A stretch of 64,000 nucleotides of DNA from assembly GCA_035758845.1 (NCBI GenBank), contig DASTVZ010000034.1:21443-85442 (forward strand), read 5' to 3'. The DNA comes from JALZOC01 sp035758845 (GTDB taxonomy: Bacteria > Acidobacteriota > Vicinamibacteria > Vicinamibacterales > 2-12-FULL-66-21). The position numbers and the translations under genes are program-made. The notes beneath the pieces were generated by a model, which was given only the letters and a program-made list of their open reading frames with translations, searched no databases and was not told the DNA's origin. The first letter of the stretch is position 1; every line of letters begins with the position of its first letter. Of the stretch, positions 44,801-53,896 are shown one piece after another.

Positions 44801-45981
44801 AGCTCTCGCTGCCGCATTCGCTCGAGTCAATCAACGGTCAAGTTTCGTTCGATGCGGCGGGCGTGAGGATCGACAACGTCCGGGCGCGGCTGGCAGGAGG
44901 CGACGTCACGTTCGGCGGTCGGGTCGCGCTGAACGGATTCGCGCCAGGGGAATTGAATCTGACCGCGACTGGTCAGCAGATGCGGATACGGTACCCCGAA
45001 GGATTCGTCTCGAACATCGACGCCGACCTGGCGCTTATCGGGTCGCCATCGTCACCACTTCTGCGCGGAACCGTCATGGTCCGCGACGCGCTGTATTCGA
45101 AGCGATTCGAACCAAACGCGGATTTGTTCAGTCTGACGACTGGAGGTGGCGCGGCGCTGCCCGGCGCGGCTTCGACGACGACGGTGCCGGTTCGCTTCGA
45201 CGTGCAGATCGATGCCCCATCGTCGCTGCGGGTGGAGAACAACCTCGCGCGAATGGTTGCCAGCGCAGACCTGCAGCTGCGCGGGACTTACGATCGCCCG
45301 CTGCTCTTTGGCAGCGCGCAAATCGATCGCGGCGATGTCATCTTCGAAGGCAACCGGTATCTGGTAACCCGCGGCACGATCGGATTCGCAAATCCGGCGC
45401 GCATCGAGCCGTACTTCGACATCGAGGCGGAGACACGCGTCCGCGTCGCAGGGCAGACGGTTGCCTATCGCGTCACCCTTGGATTCACCGGCACGCCAGC
45501 GCGGATGTCGATGAACCTCAACTCGGATCCGCCGCTGTCATCGGTTGGCATTCTGCTCCTGTTGCTGGGCCAGACCTCTGCGCAGGATTTGCAGAACGCG
45601 GAGTTGCGGATGCTGAACCCGACGGCCGCGTCACGATCCGAGGAAGATCTCCTGAAAGCGGCGACGGCGCGATTCCTCGCCGGCAGCATCTCGGCCCCGG
45701 TCAACCGAGCGGTCGAGCAGACCCTCGGCGTCGATTTACAGATCACGCCGTCAATTGGAAGTTCCGACACCGACCCGTTGATGCCGTCCGCGCGAATGAT
45801 TCTGGGCAAGCGGTTGTCGAGTCGCGCGTATGTCACCTACGCACGACCGCTCGGCACCACGCCGAGCGCGACCCAGATTCTCGTGCTCGAATACGACCAG
45901 AACGATCGCCTCGGTTGGGTTCTGACGCAGAACGGCGATCGCACTTTCTCCATCGATTTTCGCGTCCAGCACCGGCGGTGA
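41806..45981 (+). CDS. tamB: TamB-like translocation/lipid-transfer protein
   Basis: 1391 residues from GTG. One N-terminal membrane helix (about 30-52) is followed by AsmA-like N-terminal sequence (GSKFIQRPMHIGRLSAKI...FVVEDLVIEG) and a long beta-groove region. The C-terminal TamB/DUF490 domain is about 1030-1391 (VQIDAPSSLRVENNLARM, LQLRGTYDRPLLFGSAQIDRGDVIFEGNRYLVTRGTI). It bridges the inner membrane and an outer-membrane BamA/TamA-type protein, for protein export or phospholipid transport. The stop shares one base with the BamA-like ATG. Confidence 0.93.
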   Translation: MHELQHPDEPSEKAPEPIEPPRASRPRWRRASLALLALVVAIISGALVTFFTVDLGPSLRQHAEREGSKFIQRPMHIGRLSAKITPGVFVVEDLVIEGLQPTDRPFLKAKKIEVVLPWWTIFRRELIVESVEMTDWDMLVETWPSSPAFPRGRHNFPKFTRESKSTGAKRFTTTLRSVLASRGTFAYEDHGTPWGIRSTGLRVLVTRGIADRVYRGAASFADSIITIQKYEPFHANMRSRFTMEGPQLRFSGIDLVSDGARSQLTGSIDFARWPEQTYQIRSTIDFPTQKNIYFHQYAFTAFGQGKFQGTFHLFSGGRELKGTFDSPMAGVNAWRFPDLHGSVLWVPDRLEVTKATSGLYGGSARFDYKLAPLNQRNLPARATWEVAYRDVDLPQLTDFLEVQGIRLGGRLTGRSHLEWELGRWRDKRGDGDFSVEPPAGVTVMTRALNADAVAQEAALPREVGPFNPHASLGYLPVGGHVAYALDPEWIALDASSIATPKTYVEFEGRTAYGEGSRIPFHVTSLDWLESDRVLAGIMTAFGAPTGAVPVGGSGQFDGVMLMSFRKPRIEGVFSGENMHAWDTVWGRGTAKVVIENSYVTITDSVISDGASEIKADGVFSLGYPRRDNGEEINARVFITKRRLADLRHAFELDEYPVEGLVSGEYHLYGKYETPFGFGRLVIDKGTAYGETFDTANASLRFEGSGVRLDAIDIRKSTGSVTGAAWVGWDGNYSFNADGTRIPVESLATVAFPRAPLSGLMQFTATGTGTFDVPRYDVRLRVDDLFAADEGIGQLTGRLSMRGELLTAELEAASPRLVMSGSGRIALTEQMDAELTLRFSNTSLDPYLRFFEPRLSPFTNAIAGGTIRVVGELADVDHLVVDGRVEQLDLKLFDYRVSNLDPGSQSYRPIELTLNHHVLDITQLRLFGEGTRLELSGNVNLHESTISVSASGDANLGILQGFYRDLRSSGAAILKATVNGPLSQPVFSGSAAISNGRVRQLSLPHSLESINGQVSFDAAGVRIDNVRARLAGGDVTFGGRVALNGFAPGELNLTATGQQMRIRYPEGFVSNIDADLALIGSPSSPLLRGTVMVRDALYSKRFEPNADLFSLTTGGGAALPGAASTTTVPVRFDVQIDAPSSLRVENNLARMVASADLQLRGTYDRPLLFGSAQIDRGDVIFEGNRYLVTRGTIGFANPARIEPYFDIEAETRVRVAGQTVAYRVTLGFTGTPARMSMNLNSDPPLSSVGILLLLLGQTSAQDLQNAELRMLNPTAASRSEEDLLKAATARFLAGSISAPVNRAVEQTLGVDLQITPSIGSSDTDPLMPSARMILGKRLSSRAYVTYARPLGTTPSATQILVLEYDQNDRLGWVLTQNGDRTFSIDFRVQHRR

Positions 45982-48908
45982 TGAGAACGTGGAGCCGCAT
46001 CCTCGCGGCCGCCGCAGCGGTCGTGGCGTGTGTTGTGCCGACAATCGCTGCGCAAACGCCGGCCGCCGCATTCATCGGGCAGCGTGTGGTCGACGTCCAG
46101 ATCGTCGCTGAAGGACGCCCTGTCGACGACCCGATGATCATGGGTCTGGTCGAGACCGACGTCGGTGACCCGCTGTCGATGGCGAAGGTGCGCGAATCGA
46201 TTACGCACATCTTTGGTCTCGGCCGCTATCAGGACGTTCAGGTGGACGCGACGCCAGCGGCGGGCGGGGTGGCGCTTCGCTACAATCTGGTCCCTCTGCA
46301 TAACGTTCAGCGAGTGGATTTCCGTGGCACGCCGTCGCTCGGCTTGTCCGAGGACGTGTTACGTGACGCGGTATCCGGGCGATTCGGTGCCTCACCGCCT
46401 CCGGGACGGGCGCAGGAGATCGCGAGGTTTCTCGAGCAGCTCTATCACGATCGCGGATTTCTGACGGCGGTGGTCGTCGCGAATGCGTCCGAGCGGCACG
46501 ATCCTGACCGCACGCTGCTTCAGTTCAATGTGACGCCCGGCAGCCGCGCGACCATCGGGTCGGTCGAGATCGAGGGTTCGCCCGCTGAAGGGCGGGACGC
46601 ATTCCTCAAACGCATTCACGCATCGCCTGGCGCAGGATACGAGCCGCTGCAGATTACCGACGAACTTTCGAAGTACGTGCAACGACTCCGCCGAAAGTCA
46701 CGCTATCTCGCTGCGGGATCGTACAGCGCGCGGCCATCCGCCGACCTCCGCACGGTCGCTCTCACTGTCTCGCTTGTGATTGGTCCCACCGTCACGATCG
46801 CGTTCGAAGGCGATCCAATCCCCAGGGAGAAGCAATCCGAGCTTGTCCCGATTGCCCGCGAAGCATCAGTCGATGAAGACCTGATCGAAGATGCGATTCA
46901 GCGAATCCGCACGTTTCTCAATCAGCAGGGGCACTGGAAGGCAGACGCGACTGCATCCAGGCAGGAAGGAGACGGGGCGCTTCGCGTCGTCTTCACGGCG
47001 CATCGCGGACCGCAGTATCGCGTCACCGACCGGGGCGTCGAGATGCGCGGCAACCGGGCCATCCCAACCGAGCAGTTCCGCTCGGCGCTGGTCAAACTTC
47101 AGGCGAACGAGATCTTCATCGAGTCGAACTTGTCTGCTGCCGTAAGCGCTATCGCCGGACAGTATCAGCGTCTCGGGTATGCCCAGGCGAAGGTTTCGGC
47201 TGCCGTCGACGAATCGACCGACGGCGGTTCTTCCTCGGCGCTCGCCCGCGTCCAGCCGGTGATCACGATTGTCGAAGGGCCACTGACTCTGGTCGGTGAG
47301 ATCAGCTTCGAGGGAAACACGCGCATTCCCACCGATCAATTGCGCGCCTCGGTCGCCTCAACCCGAGATGCCCCGTATTTCGAGCCGCGCGTGGTCGCCG
47401 ACCGCGAGGCCGTGCTGCTCGAATACCTCAATCGCGGATTTGCCTCGGCGAACGTCATCGTCACGCCGGTCCCGAACGCCGAGGGGACACGCGCCGATCT
47501 TCGCTTCCACATCACGGAAGGACAGCAGACATTCGTCGACCACATCCTGATCATCGGCAACACGCGCACCGACGAGCGCGTCATCAAACAGGAGCTGCTG
47601 CTTCAGGAAGGAAAGCCACTCGGCCTCGAAGACTTGATCGAGAGTCAGCGGCGGCTTGGAGCGCTTGGATTGTTCCGGCGTATTCGCGTCGAGGAACTGT
47701 CGCATGGCAGCGCCGCGACCGACGTCCTGGTCACCGTCGAGGAGGCGGCGGCCACCACCTTCAGTTACGGCGGTGGGATGGAAGCGACCAAGGCGCTGAT
47801 CGAAGGCGCGGGAGGCCAGGCAGAAGAGCGCATCGAGTTCGCGCCGCGTGGATTCTTCGACGTCGGCCGCCGCAATCTCGGCGGAAAGAATCGATCGGTG
47901 GACCTGTTTACACGCGTGAGTTTGCGCCCGAGCGATCCGGAACCCGGCACGACCAATAGCAAAGCGTTCGGTTTTCTCGAGTATCGCGTCGTCGGCACAT
48001 TCACCCAGCCGCGTGCAATCCGGGGGAACGCCGACCTGTCGTTGACCCTCGCCGCGGAGCAGGGACGCCGCTCGTCGTTTAATTTTGCGCGCAAGGGTGT
48101 CAACGCGGAAGTCGCGCGGCGACTGAGTCCGGGTCTTCGCGCATATGCCCGCTACTCGTTCGGAACGACGCGCACGTTCGACGAGCGTCTGAGTCTCGAG
48201 GATCAGGCGCGCATCGACCGCCTCTTTCCGCAGGTGCGTCTCTCCGGTTTCTCGGGAGGGATCTCGAGAGATACGCGCGACGACGTCCTGGATCCCGAGC
48301 GCGGCACGTTCGTCAGCGGGGAGGGGACGCTCGCCGCTCGCGCGCTCGGTGGACAGGTCGGCTTCCTCAAGTCCTACGTGCAAGGCTTGTGGTTCCGTCG
48401 TCTGCCCGCGCGTAAGCGCATCGTGTTCGCGTCAAGGGTGGCGCTCGGCCTTGCCGATGGTTTTCCCCGCGAGGTAACCGGAACAGCCATTGAAGGGCAG
48501 CCGGTCAGTGTCACGGTCGAAGATCTTCCGGCCAGCGAGCGCTTCTTTGCTGGCGGCGACACGACGATCCGCGGTTTTGCGCTCGATACCGTCGGCGCAC
48601 CGAATACGATCAGCCCCTCAGGATTTCCGCGCGGCGGCAACGGATTGTTGTTGCTGAACGGTGAACTCCGCCTGCCGGTGTGGGGAGACGTAGGGGCGGC
48701 GCTCTTCGTGGACGGCGGGAATGTGTTCGATCGCGTGACTGAGATGGATCTCGCTGAATTGCGCGGCAGCGTCGGCTTTGGACTTCGTTATAAGTCCCCG
48801 ATTGGTCCTATTCGCTTCGACGTTGGATTCAAACTGGATCGGCGCGAAATCGGCGGCACCCTCGAGGGCCGCCGAGCGTTTCACTTCAGCATCGGACAAG
48901 CGTTCTAA
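45981..48908 (+). CDS. BamA/TamA-like Omp85 protein with seven POTRA-like domains
   Basis: 975 residues with a signal peptide ending TIAAQTP. I count seven POTRA-like units starting near residues 32, 106, 187, 269, 344, 434 and 515, each opening with a V-x-F/I-x-G strand (VQRVDFRG, IGSVEIEG, VGEISFEGN, VDHILIIGN). The Omp85 barrel runs about 592-975 with TIRGF, the equivalent of the VRGF lid-lock motif, and a C-terminal aromatic (FSIGQAF). BamA has five POTRAs and TamA three. The gene after tamB suggests a TamA role; a BamA role is also possible. Confidence 0.9.
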   Translation: MRTWSRILAAAAAVVACVVPTIAAQTPAAAFIGQRVVDVQIVAEGRPVDDPMIMGLVETDVGDPLSMAKVRESITHIFGLGRYQDVQVDATPAAGGVALRYNLVPLHNVQRVDFRGTPSLGLSEDVLRDAVSGRFGASPPPGRAQEIARFLEQLYHDRGFLTAVVVANASERHDPDRTLLQFNVTPGSRATIGSVEIEGSPAEGRDAFLKRIHASPGAGYEPLQITDELSKYVQRLRRKSRYLAAGSYSARPSADLRTVALTVSLVIGPTVTIAFEGDPIPREKQSELVPIAREASVDEDLIEDAIQRIRTFLNQQGHWKADATASRQEGDGALRVVFTAHRGPQYRVTDRGVEMRGNRAIPTEQFRSALVKLQANEIFIESNLSAAVSAIAGQYQRLGYAQAKVSAAVDESTDGGSSSALARVQPVITIVEGPLTLVGEISFEGNTRIPTDQLRASVASTRDAPYFEPRVVADREAVLLEYLNRGFASANVIVTPVPNAEGTRADLRFHITEGQQTFVDHILIIGNTRTDERVIKQELLLQEGKPLGLEDLIESQRRLGALGLFRRIRVEELSHGSAATDVLVTVEEAAATTFSYGGGMEATKALIEGAGGQAEERIEFAPRGFFDVGRRNLGGKNRSVDLFTRVSLRPSDPEPGTTNSKAFGFLEYRVVGTFTQPRAIRGNADLSLTLAAEQGRRSSFNFARKGVNAEVARRLSPGLRAYARYSFGTTRTFDERLSLEDQARIDRLFPQVRLSGFSGGISRDTRDDVLDPERGTFVSGEGTLAARALGGQVGFLKSYVQGLWFRRLPARKRIVFASRVALGLADGFPREVTGTAIEGQPVSVTVEDLPASERFFAGGDTTIRGFALDTVGAPNTISPSGFPRGGNGLLLLNGELRLPVWGDVGAALFVDGGNVFDRVTEMDLAELRGSVGFGLRYKSPIGPIRFDVGFKLDRREIGGTLEGRRAFHFSIGQAF

Positions 48909-48940
48909 AAGGCAAAAGGCAAAAGGCAAAAGGCAAAAGG
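48909..48940. repeat. AAAAGGC tandem words
   Basis: Four near-perfect copies of AAAAGGC between the BamA-like and SurA-like genes. Confidence 0.7.
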
Positions 48941-48941
48941 G

Positions 48942-49427
48942 ATGGTCGCTGCAGTTTTATTCGCCGTAACTGTGGGCTTGACCGCCAGCGGTGCCGAGAT
49001 CATCGATCGGATCCTCGCCGTCGTTGACGGCGCCATCATCATGCAGTCGGATGTGACGATGGCGGTGCGACTTGGGCTCGTGGCGTCGGCATCCGCACCC
49101 GATCCAATCACCGTGCCGCTCGAGGCGCTGATTGAGCGTCGACTGATCCTCGAAGAAGTCGACCGCTATGCGCCGCCGGACCCGCCGGATGCACAGGTCG
49201 ACCGCCAGCTCGACGACATCCGCGCGCGCGTCGGCGCGCGTTTCGAGACGATCCTCGCCGAGAGTGGAATATCCGTCGATCAGCTGCGGCGCCACGTTCG
49301 CGACGATCTGCGGATAGAGGCCTACCTCCAACAGCGATTCGGGACGATGCAGCCATCGGCCATTCGAGACTGGATTGCTGGATTACGCCGACGCGCCAAC
49401 GTCAATGTTCTCCCGCGCGCGCAGTGA
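48942..49427 (+). CDS. SurA N-terminal-domain-like periplasmic chaperone without PPIase domain
   Basis: 161 residues. A short signal peptide is followed by EIIDRILAVVDGAIIMQSDV, the standard start of the SurA_N domain. Helices LEALIERRLILEEVDRY and ISVDQLRRHVRDDLRIEAYLQQRF complete the chaperone core. The parvulin domains of SurA are absent, so it is a chaperone-only form. It sits after tamB and the BamA-like gene, so it likely delivers outer-membrane proteins to that machine. The GGATGG region contains the ATG with repeat DNA upstream, so the start may be slightly different. Confidence 0.8.
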   Translation: MVAAVLFAVTVGLTASGAEIIDRILAVVDGAIIMQSDVTMAVRLGLVASASAPDPITVPLEALIERRLILEEVDRYAPPDPPDAQVDRQLDDIRARVGARFETILAESGISVDQLRRHVRDDLRIEAYLQQRFGTMQPSAIRDWIAGLRRRANVNVLPRAQ

Positions 49428-49440
49428 ACCTTGCGCCCTG

Positions 49441-49719
49441 TCACTCCTTGGCTGTCATGCAGGCCCACACGTCAAGATACTCGGTGCTTTCGGATCGCTG
49501 ATACGAATCACAGAACGCTCGCCGGAAGTCGCTCCCGAAGAGCGCTCGCCCCTGGCTCATCGGATAGCGGTTGACAGCGCTGAATGGCTCGCGGTGCTTC
49601 GGGATCAGCCAGTAGTTCACGGTGCAGGACCGCAGCGCATTCAGCGTCGCCTGCGGAAGGTCAACTCCTGCGAGTTGATGTTCTTGAATAGCCTCGCGCA
49701 ATGAGCCATGAGACTGCAT
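49441..49719 (-). pseudogene. Possible fragment of a glycosyltransferase-like protein C-terminus
   Basis: 92 codons. The segment ALRSCTVNYWLIPKHREPF and SQGRALFGSDFRRAFCDSY looks protein-like. Just upstream on the same strand, another frame reads GIPDWLQLFTLARFGRPVV and FAGLYAVSWLIARGY without a stop, as if one frameshift near 49700 split a longer gene. There is no start codon with a ribosome site. I read it as the remnant of a membrane glycosyltransferase end; it could also be a real small gene. Confidence 0.35.
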
Positions 49720-49810
49720 ACAACCCGGCGAACCGAACGACGGGACGGCCGAACCTGGCCAAGGTGAAGAGCTGCAACCAGTCTGGAATGCCGCGTGAGC
49801 TCAGCGACTG

Positions 49811-51346
49811 TCAGGGCACGACTTTGAAGATGCGCAATTCCGGCCCGGGAACGCTGCGTGACGGCGCGATCGTCTGCAGCTCACGGCTTTGCGTGAAGAT
49901 GCGCATGTATTCGTTGTAGTCGTTCACATTTTGTTGTGGCGCCGACAGAGCGGCGCCATACGACTCGGAGTTGGCGACCAGATACTCGACTCCATCCTTG
50001 CGCCACTCCTCATACGTTTTTCGGCGCAGGTGCGGAACATAGGTGGCGCGATACTGCACCGGCAGCAACATCGAGCGGCGCTCGAGAACCACTGACGCGC
50101 CGGCGGGGATATTCTGCAGAATCCACGCGTAGGCCTGGTCGACGGTGCTGGAACGCGCCATCTCTCGATCGCTTCCGACCGACATGAGTGCCGGCGGCAG
50201 CAGTGCGGCAATCGTCAGTCCGGCAATCAACGCGGTGCGTGGCGCCCGCGGGATTTCATAGCGGCGCAGCAGGCTGACGCCCGAGACGACGCCGATCGCG
50301 GCAAGCAGGCAAACAGCAGGCGTCATTGGCAGCAGATACCGCGCGAACACGATTTTCTGGGTCGTCAGCATCGTGTAGTAGACAACCGGAAAGACGACCG
50401 CCAGCATCCAGCGCACCCGACCCGGCCCGCGAACCAGACGGACGAAGCCGAGTCCCATGCCGCCGAAGGCGAGCAACATCGCCGGCCATCCGAACGCGTG
50501 CCGCACCAGATACTTGAAGTAAAGCGTCCACAGGGACTCGCCGATGGTCGCACTACGGTACTGGTGCGTCAGCCGCGCGAAGCTGTCGAGAAAGGCAGGC
50601 AGGTCGAGAAGCGTGTACGGCGCCAGCAGCAGAAAGGCCCCGGCGCTTGCCGCGACCGTCGCGCCGATCGTCTTGAGCCGTCCCGGAGCCAGAGGATACG
50701 TCATCCAGCAGGCGATGACCGGCATCAGCAGCGCGATGCCACCGTTGTACTTGGTCGCCGCCGCAAGTCCTGACGCCGCGCCAGCAGCGGCGAAGCGGCC
50801 AAGCGTGCCCCGCTCGTGCGCAATCAGCGACAACAGAAACGTCAAGGCAACGAAGAATGTGAGCGGCGTGTCGGTGAGCACGAAATGCGAGTACCGGACG
50901 TGAAGTGGCAGGACCGCCATCAGCCCGGCGGCGAGCAGCGCGTGACGAGCGCCCCAGCGCATGCCAATCTGGTAGACGACAAGCGCGGTGGCCGCGCCGA
51001 TGAGAGCGATGACGATTCGCCCCCAGAGATAAAAGGATGACACCGACGCCTGCGCGAGCGAATACCATTCGCCGCCGATCGCCCCGGCGATGAACCGGGC
51101 GATCGAAACGATCAACTGAAGATACAGAGAGAAGCCGGGATAGTCGAAGAAATGCGGATGCAGCGATCCTGACCGCATCATGTTGAATGCGCGCTCGACG
51201 ATCTCTGGCTCGTCGACCTGGATCGCATAAGGGATACCGTGTCGAATGCCCCAGAGCCGGAGCACGACCGCGCTCAACAATACGGCCGCGACTGCGATCC
51301 GCGATGTTCGCAGATCGCTCGCTTCACGCCATTCGCGTTCGACCAA
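49811..51346 (-). CDS. GT-C membrane glycosyltransferase (PMT/GT39-like)
   Basis: 511 residues with about 11 membrane helices. The first periplasmic loop has the acidic QVDEPEIVERAF, corresponding to the catalytic DE of GT-C enzymes. Later segments are LPLHVRYSHFVLTDTPLTFFV and YNGGIALLMPVIACW, typical of dolichyl/polyprenyl-phosphate-sugar transferases. It moves a sugar from a lipid carrier to an acceptor outside the cytoplasm. The last 110 residues form a soluble tail. It is the distal intact gene of the polysaccharide-type cluster. Confidence 0.88.
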   Translation of the reverse strand: MVEREWREASDLRTSRIAVAAVLLSAVVLRLWGIRHGIPYAIQVDEPEIVERAFNMMRSGSLHPHFFDYPGFSLYLQLIVSIARFIAGAIGGEWYSLAQASVSSFYLWGRIVIALIGAATALVVYQIGMRWGARHALLAAGLMAVLPLHVRYSHFVLTDTPLTFFVALTFLLSLIAHERGTLGRFAAAGAASGLAAATKYNGGIALLMPVIACWMTYPLAPGRLKTIGATVAASAGAFLLLAPYTLLDLPAFLDSFARLTHQYRSATIGESLWTLYFKYLVRHAFGWPAMLLAFGGMGLGFVRLVRGPGRVRWMLAVVFPVVYYTMLTTQKIVFARYLLPMTPAVCLLAAIGVVSGVSLLRRYEIPRAPRTALIAGLTIAALLPPALMSVGSDREMARSSTVDQAYAWILQNIPAGASVVLERRSMLLPVQYRATYVPHLRRKTYEEWRKDGVEYLVANSESYGAALSAPQQNVNDYNEYMRIFTQSRELQTIAPSRSVPGPELRIFKVVP

Positions 51347-51401
51347 CAGTCTGATTCCTCACCTGAAATGCGGATTGCAGCGACCTAACTCTACTACAGC
51401 G

Positions 51402-52643
51402 TTACCCGAGTAACTCGTCGTAGAGGCGCAGCACAGCGGCTCCCGCCGCGGACCACGAGAACTCCTCCTCGACGATCTGGCGGGAGGCATTGCCCATCTC
51501 CGCAAATCGATCGCGCTGTCCGAGCGCACCACTGACCGCAGCGGCAAGAGCAGATGCGTTGCCGGGCGGCACCAGCCACCCGTTCAGTCCCGGGCGAACC
51601 TTGTCGGGCAGCCCACCGGCTGTCGTTGCCACAACCGGCCGCCTGTGCGCCATCGCTTCGAGCGTGACGAGCGAGCTTCCTTCGTAAAGCGAAGGATGCA
51701 CGAACAGATCGGCGGCCTCGTACCATGCGTGGAGATCCTGTTCGCTGACGCGGCCGGCGAGATGGGTGTATCGGGAGATGCCCGCTCTCCCGATCGCGGC
51801 CTGGATGGTGCGGTGATACGGGCCCTCTCCGAGGATCACCCATCGCCACTTGCCCTCGGCGATTGTTGGCGCGTGGTCGCCGAGCGCACCAAGCGCGGCC
51901 GCCAGCACGTGAAATCCCTTGTTCTGCTCGAGCCGTCCGACGCTGAGCAGGATGACCTCGTCTCCTTTGATGCTGGCTTCATGCCGGACGCGCCTTCCGG
52001 CGGCGTCCGAGGCGAGGCGATCGAGAGCCGGCAGATCGAGCGCATTGGGAATCACGCGAACGCGCGACGGTTCAACCGAAAGATGCGTGATCACCGCGGG
52101 TTCGAGGACACGATCGGTCGCGATCACGCGGTCCGCGGCGTGGGCGCACGTGCGCACGGCACGGCGGAGTGGGAGATATGCGGCCCGTTTGACGCGCGCT
52201 CGCGACGGATCCGTGGCGCCGAATTCTTCGAGCCCCTGCGGATTGAGGACAAGTGGAGCGGCAGCTGTGCCGCGACGCCGAGCGTAGCCCAGCACGCTCG
52301 CGCCGAAACCGTGCACGATGTCGATGTGTTGATCGCGGACGAGGGTCCATGCGAGGCGCCCGGCTCGTTCACCAAACAGCGGATACGCGGTACTGCGATC
52401 GATCACCGTCGTTCCGCGTCGCCCGGCGAACGGAAACGTGCGGTAGGGAACGACCCTCGTCGTAATCGCTGGTTCGTCCAGCCCGGGATTGCCGCGCGCC
52501 GGTGTACGGGTAATCAGCGTGACGCGAACCCCCACGCTGGCCAGATAGTGGATGAGATCGTAGACGCTGCGCTCCAAGCCGCCGAGCCCGTGGAGCGGGA
52601 ATACCGATCGCGCAACGACCGCGACGTGCCGGGCCCTTGTCAT
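51402..52643 (-). CDS. Glycosyltransferase family 4
   Basis: 413 residues, GT-B fold. HVAVVARSVFPLHGLGGLERSVYDL is the acceptor-side glycine-rich loop. LLSVGRLEQNKGFHVLAAAL and the E-x7-E region YEGSSLVTLEAMAHRRPVVATTAGGLP are diagnostic. It is a retaining sugar transferase working on a nucleotide sugar in the cytoplasm. Start overlaps the end of the upstream GT4 gene by 4 bp (ATGA). Confidence 0.93.
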   Translation of the reverse strand: MTRARHVAVVARSVFPLHGLGGLERSVYDLIHYLASVGVRVTLITRTPARGNPGLDEPAITTRVVPYRTFPFAGRRGTTVIDRSTAYPLFGERAGRLAWTLVRDQHIDIVHGFGASVLGYARRRGTAAAPLVLNPQGLEEFGATDPSRARVKRAAYLPLRRAVRTCAHAADRVIATDRVLEPAVITHLSVEPSRVRVIPNALDLPALDRLASDAAGRRVRHEASIKGDEVILLSVGRLEQNKGFHVLAAALGALGDHAPTIAEGKWRWVILGEGPYHRTIQAAIGRAGISRYTHLAGRVSEQDLHAWYEAADLFVHPSLYEGSSLVTLEAMAHRRPVVATTAGGLPDKVRPGLNGWLVPPGNASALAAAVSGALGQRDRFAEMGNASRQIVEEEFSWSAAGAAVLRLYDELLG

Positions 52644-53896
52644 GCCTGACGCCGAAGCACATCGTGGTACAGCTGCTCGACTCGAGGCAGCACCACGCTG
52701 GTATCGAAGTGTGTTTCGGCATGCGCGCGCGCCGCGGCGCCCAGTTGGCGTCGCAGGCCGGCATCATCACGCAGCCGCCGGATGTCGTCGGCCAGTTCCT
52801 CGAAATTGCTGGACAGCAGACCGGTGCGCTCATCGAGAATGATGTCGACGGTGCCGCCCGTATTCATGGCGGCAATCGGCACGCCGAGCGCGCTCCCTTC
52901 GATCAGAACGCGGCTCAACGACTCGGGACCACGCGACGGGAACAGCAGCATGGACGCGTGGGCCAGCCAGGTTGTCGCTGCCGGTTGATCCACCCATCCG
53001 AGGCAACGAATGTCGCGCGCGGACCGCGCGGCCTCGGCGGCGATCGCAGCCCGCTCAGGACCATCCCCCGCGATGATCACCGGCCAGTCGAGTCCACTGC
53101 GTTCGACGACCTGCACGAGGTTCGTCGTCCCCTTATTCGGCGCAAGCTTGCCAAGGTACAACGCATAGCGGCCATCAATCGGCGGTCTGCTTGCCGCCGC
53201 ACGGTCGCGCAGTGCCGCGACGTCGACGGCGTTGGGAATGATCTCGACGCGAGCGGCGGCGATTTCCGACGACCGCGACCGCAGATCTGCGGCGATGGTC
53301 GAACTCACGGCGATGATCGCATCGGCGTCGGCAAGCCCGCGCTGCTTTCGGATCAAGTTCGCCCGCATATACGGGATCATCGGCAGCGACAGCGGCCAGA
53401 GCGCCCGCGCGTGTGGCCGCACGCAGCGAGTCATCATTGCCGCCGAGCAACCCGGGCAGAGCGCCAGGCCGTCAGCCGTGTGAATCAGGTCGGACCAGTA
53501 GCACACCGGCCAGTAATCACGAACCGTACACACTGAGGGGATTGACGATTGCCGCGCCGCCCTGACGGCAGGTACCGCTGTCATCACGTGTTGACCGTGG
53601 ATGATATCGATCCGCTCACCCGCAATGAGCCCGGTTAGATAGTTCGCGAGATCCGCGAAGAGTTTTTCGTTCTTGAAGTAGTTCCGCACGTACGGAATCG
53701 GTGGCGCGTCCGCGCCGAACTCGAGGACACGAAATTCGTCGACCAGCTTCTGGTGCGTGCCGCGCATGCCAGGGCGCGGCTGTACGACGAGGACGACGTG
53801 ACCACGCGATCGAAGGCCTCGCGCCAGCTCGTATGTGCTCCATCCGCTTCCGCCGCACAGCGGAGGAAACGAATCGGTGGCGAGCAGAATCCTCAT
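52640..53896 (-). CDS. Glycosyltransferase family 4
   Basis: 418 residues. N-terminal MRILLATDSFPPLCGGSGWSTYELA, middle LYLGKLAPNKGTTNLVQVVE, and donor site FPSRGPESLSRVLIEGSALGVPIAAMNTGG. A CxxC...C cluster (CTVRDYWPVCYWSDLIHTADGLALCPGCS), known in a subset of GT4 enzymes, is present. It is tightly packed with the neighbouring GT genes: the upstream gene ends 1 bp before its start, and it overlaps the next by ATGA. Confidence 0.93.
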   Translation of the reverse strand: MRILLATDSFPPLCGGSGWSTYELARGLRSRGHVVLVVQPRPGMRGTHQKLVDEFRVLEFGADAPPIPYVRNYFKNEKLFADLANYLTGLIAGERIDIIHGQHVMTAVPAVRAARQSSIPSVCTVRDYWPVCYWSDLIHTADGLALCPGCSAAMMTRCVRPHARALWPLSLPMIPYMRANLIRKQRGLADADAIIAVSSTIAADLRSRSSEIAAARVEIIPNAVDVAALRDRAAASRPPIDGRYALYLGKLAPNKGTTNLVQVVERSGLDWPVIIAGDGPERAAIAAEAARSARDIRCLGWVDQPAATTWLAHASMLLFPSRGPESLSRVLIEGSALGVPIAAMNTGGTVDIILDERTGLLSSNFEELADDIRRLRDDAGLRRQLGAAARAHAETHFDTSVVLPRVEQLYHDVLRRQA

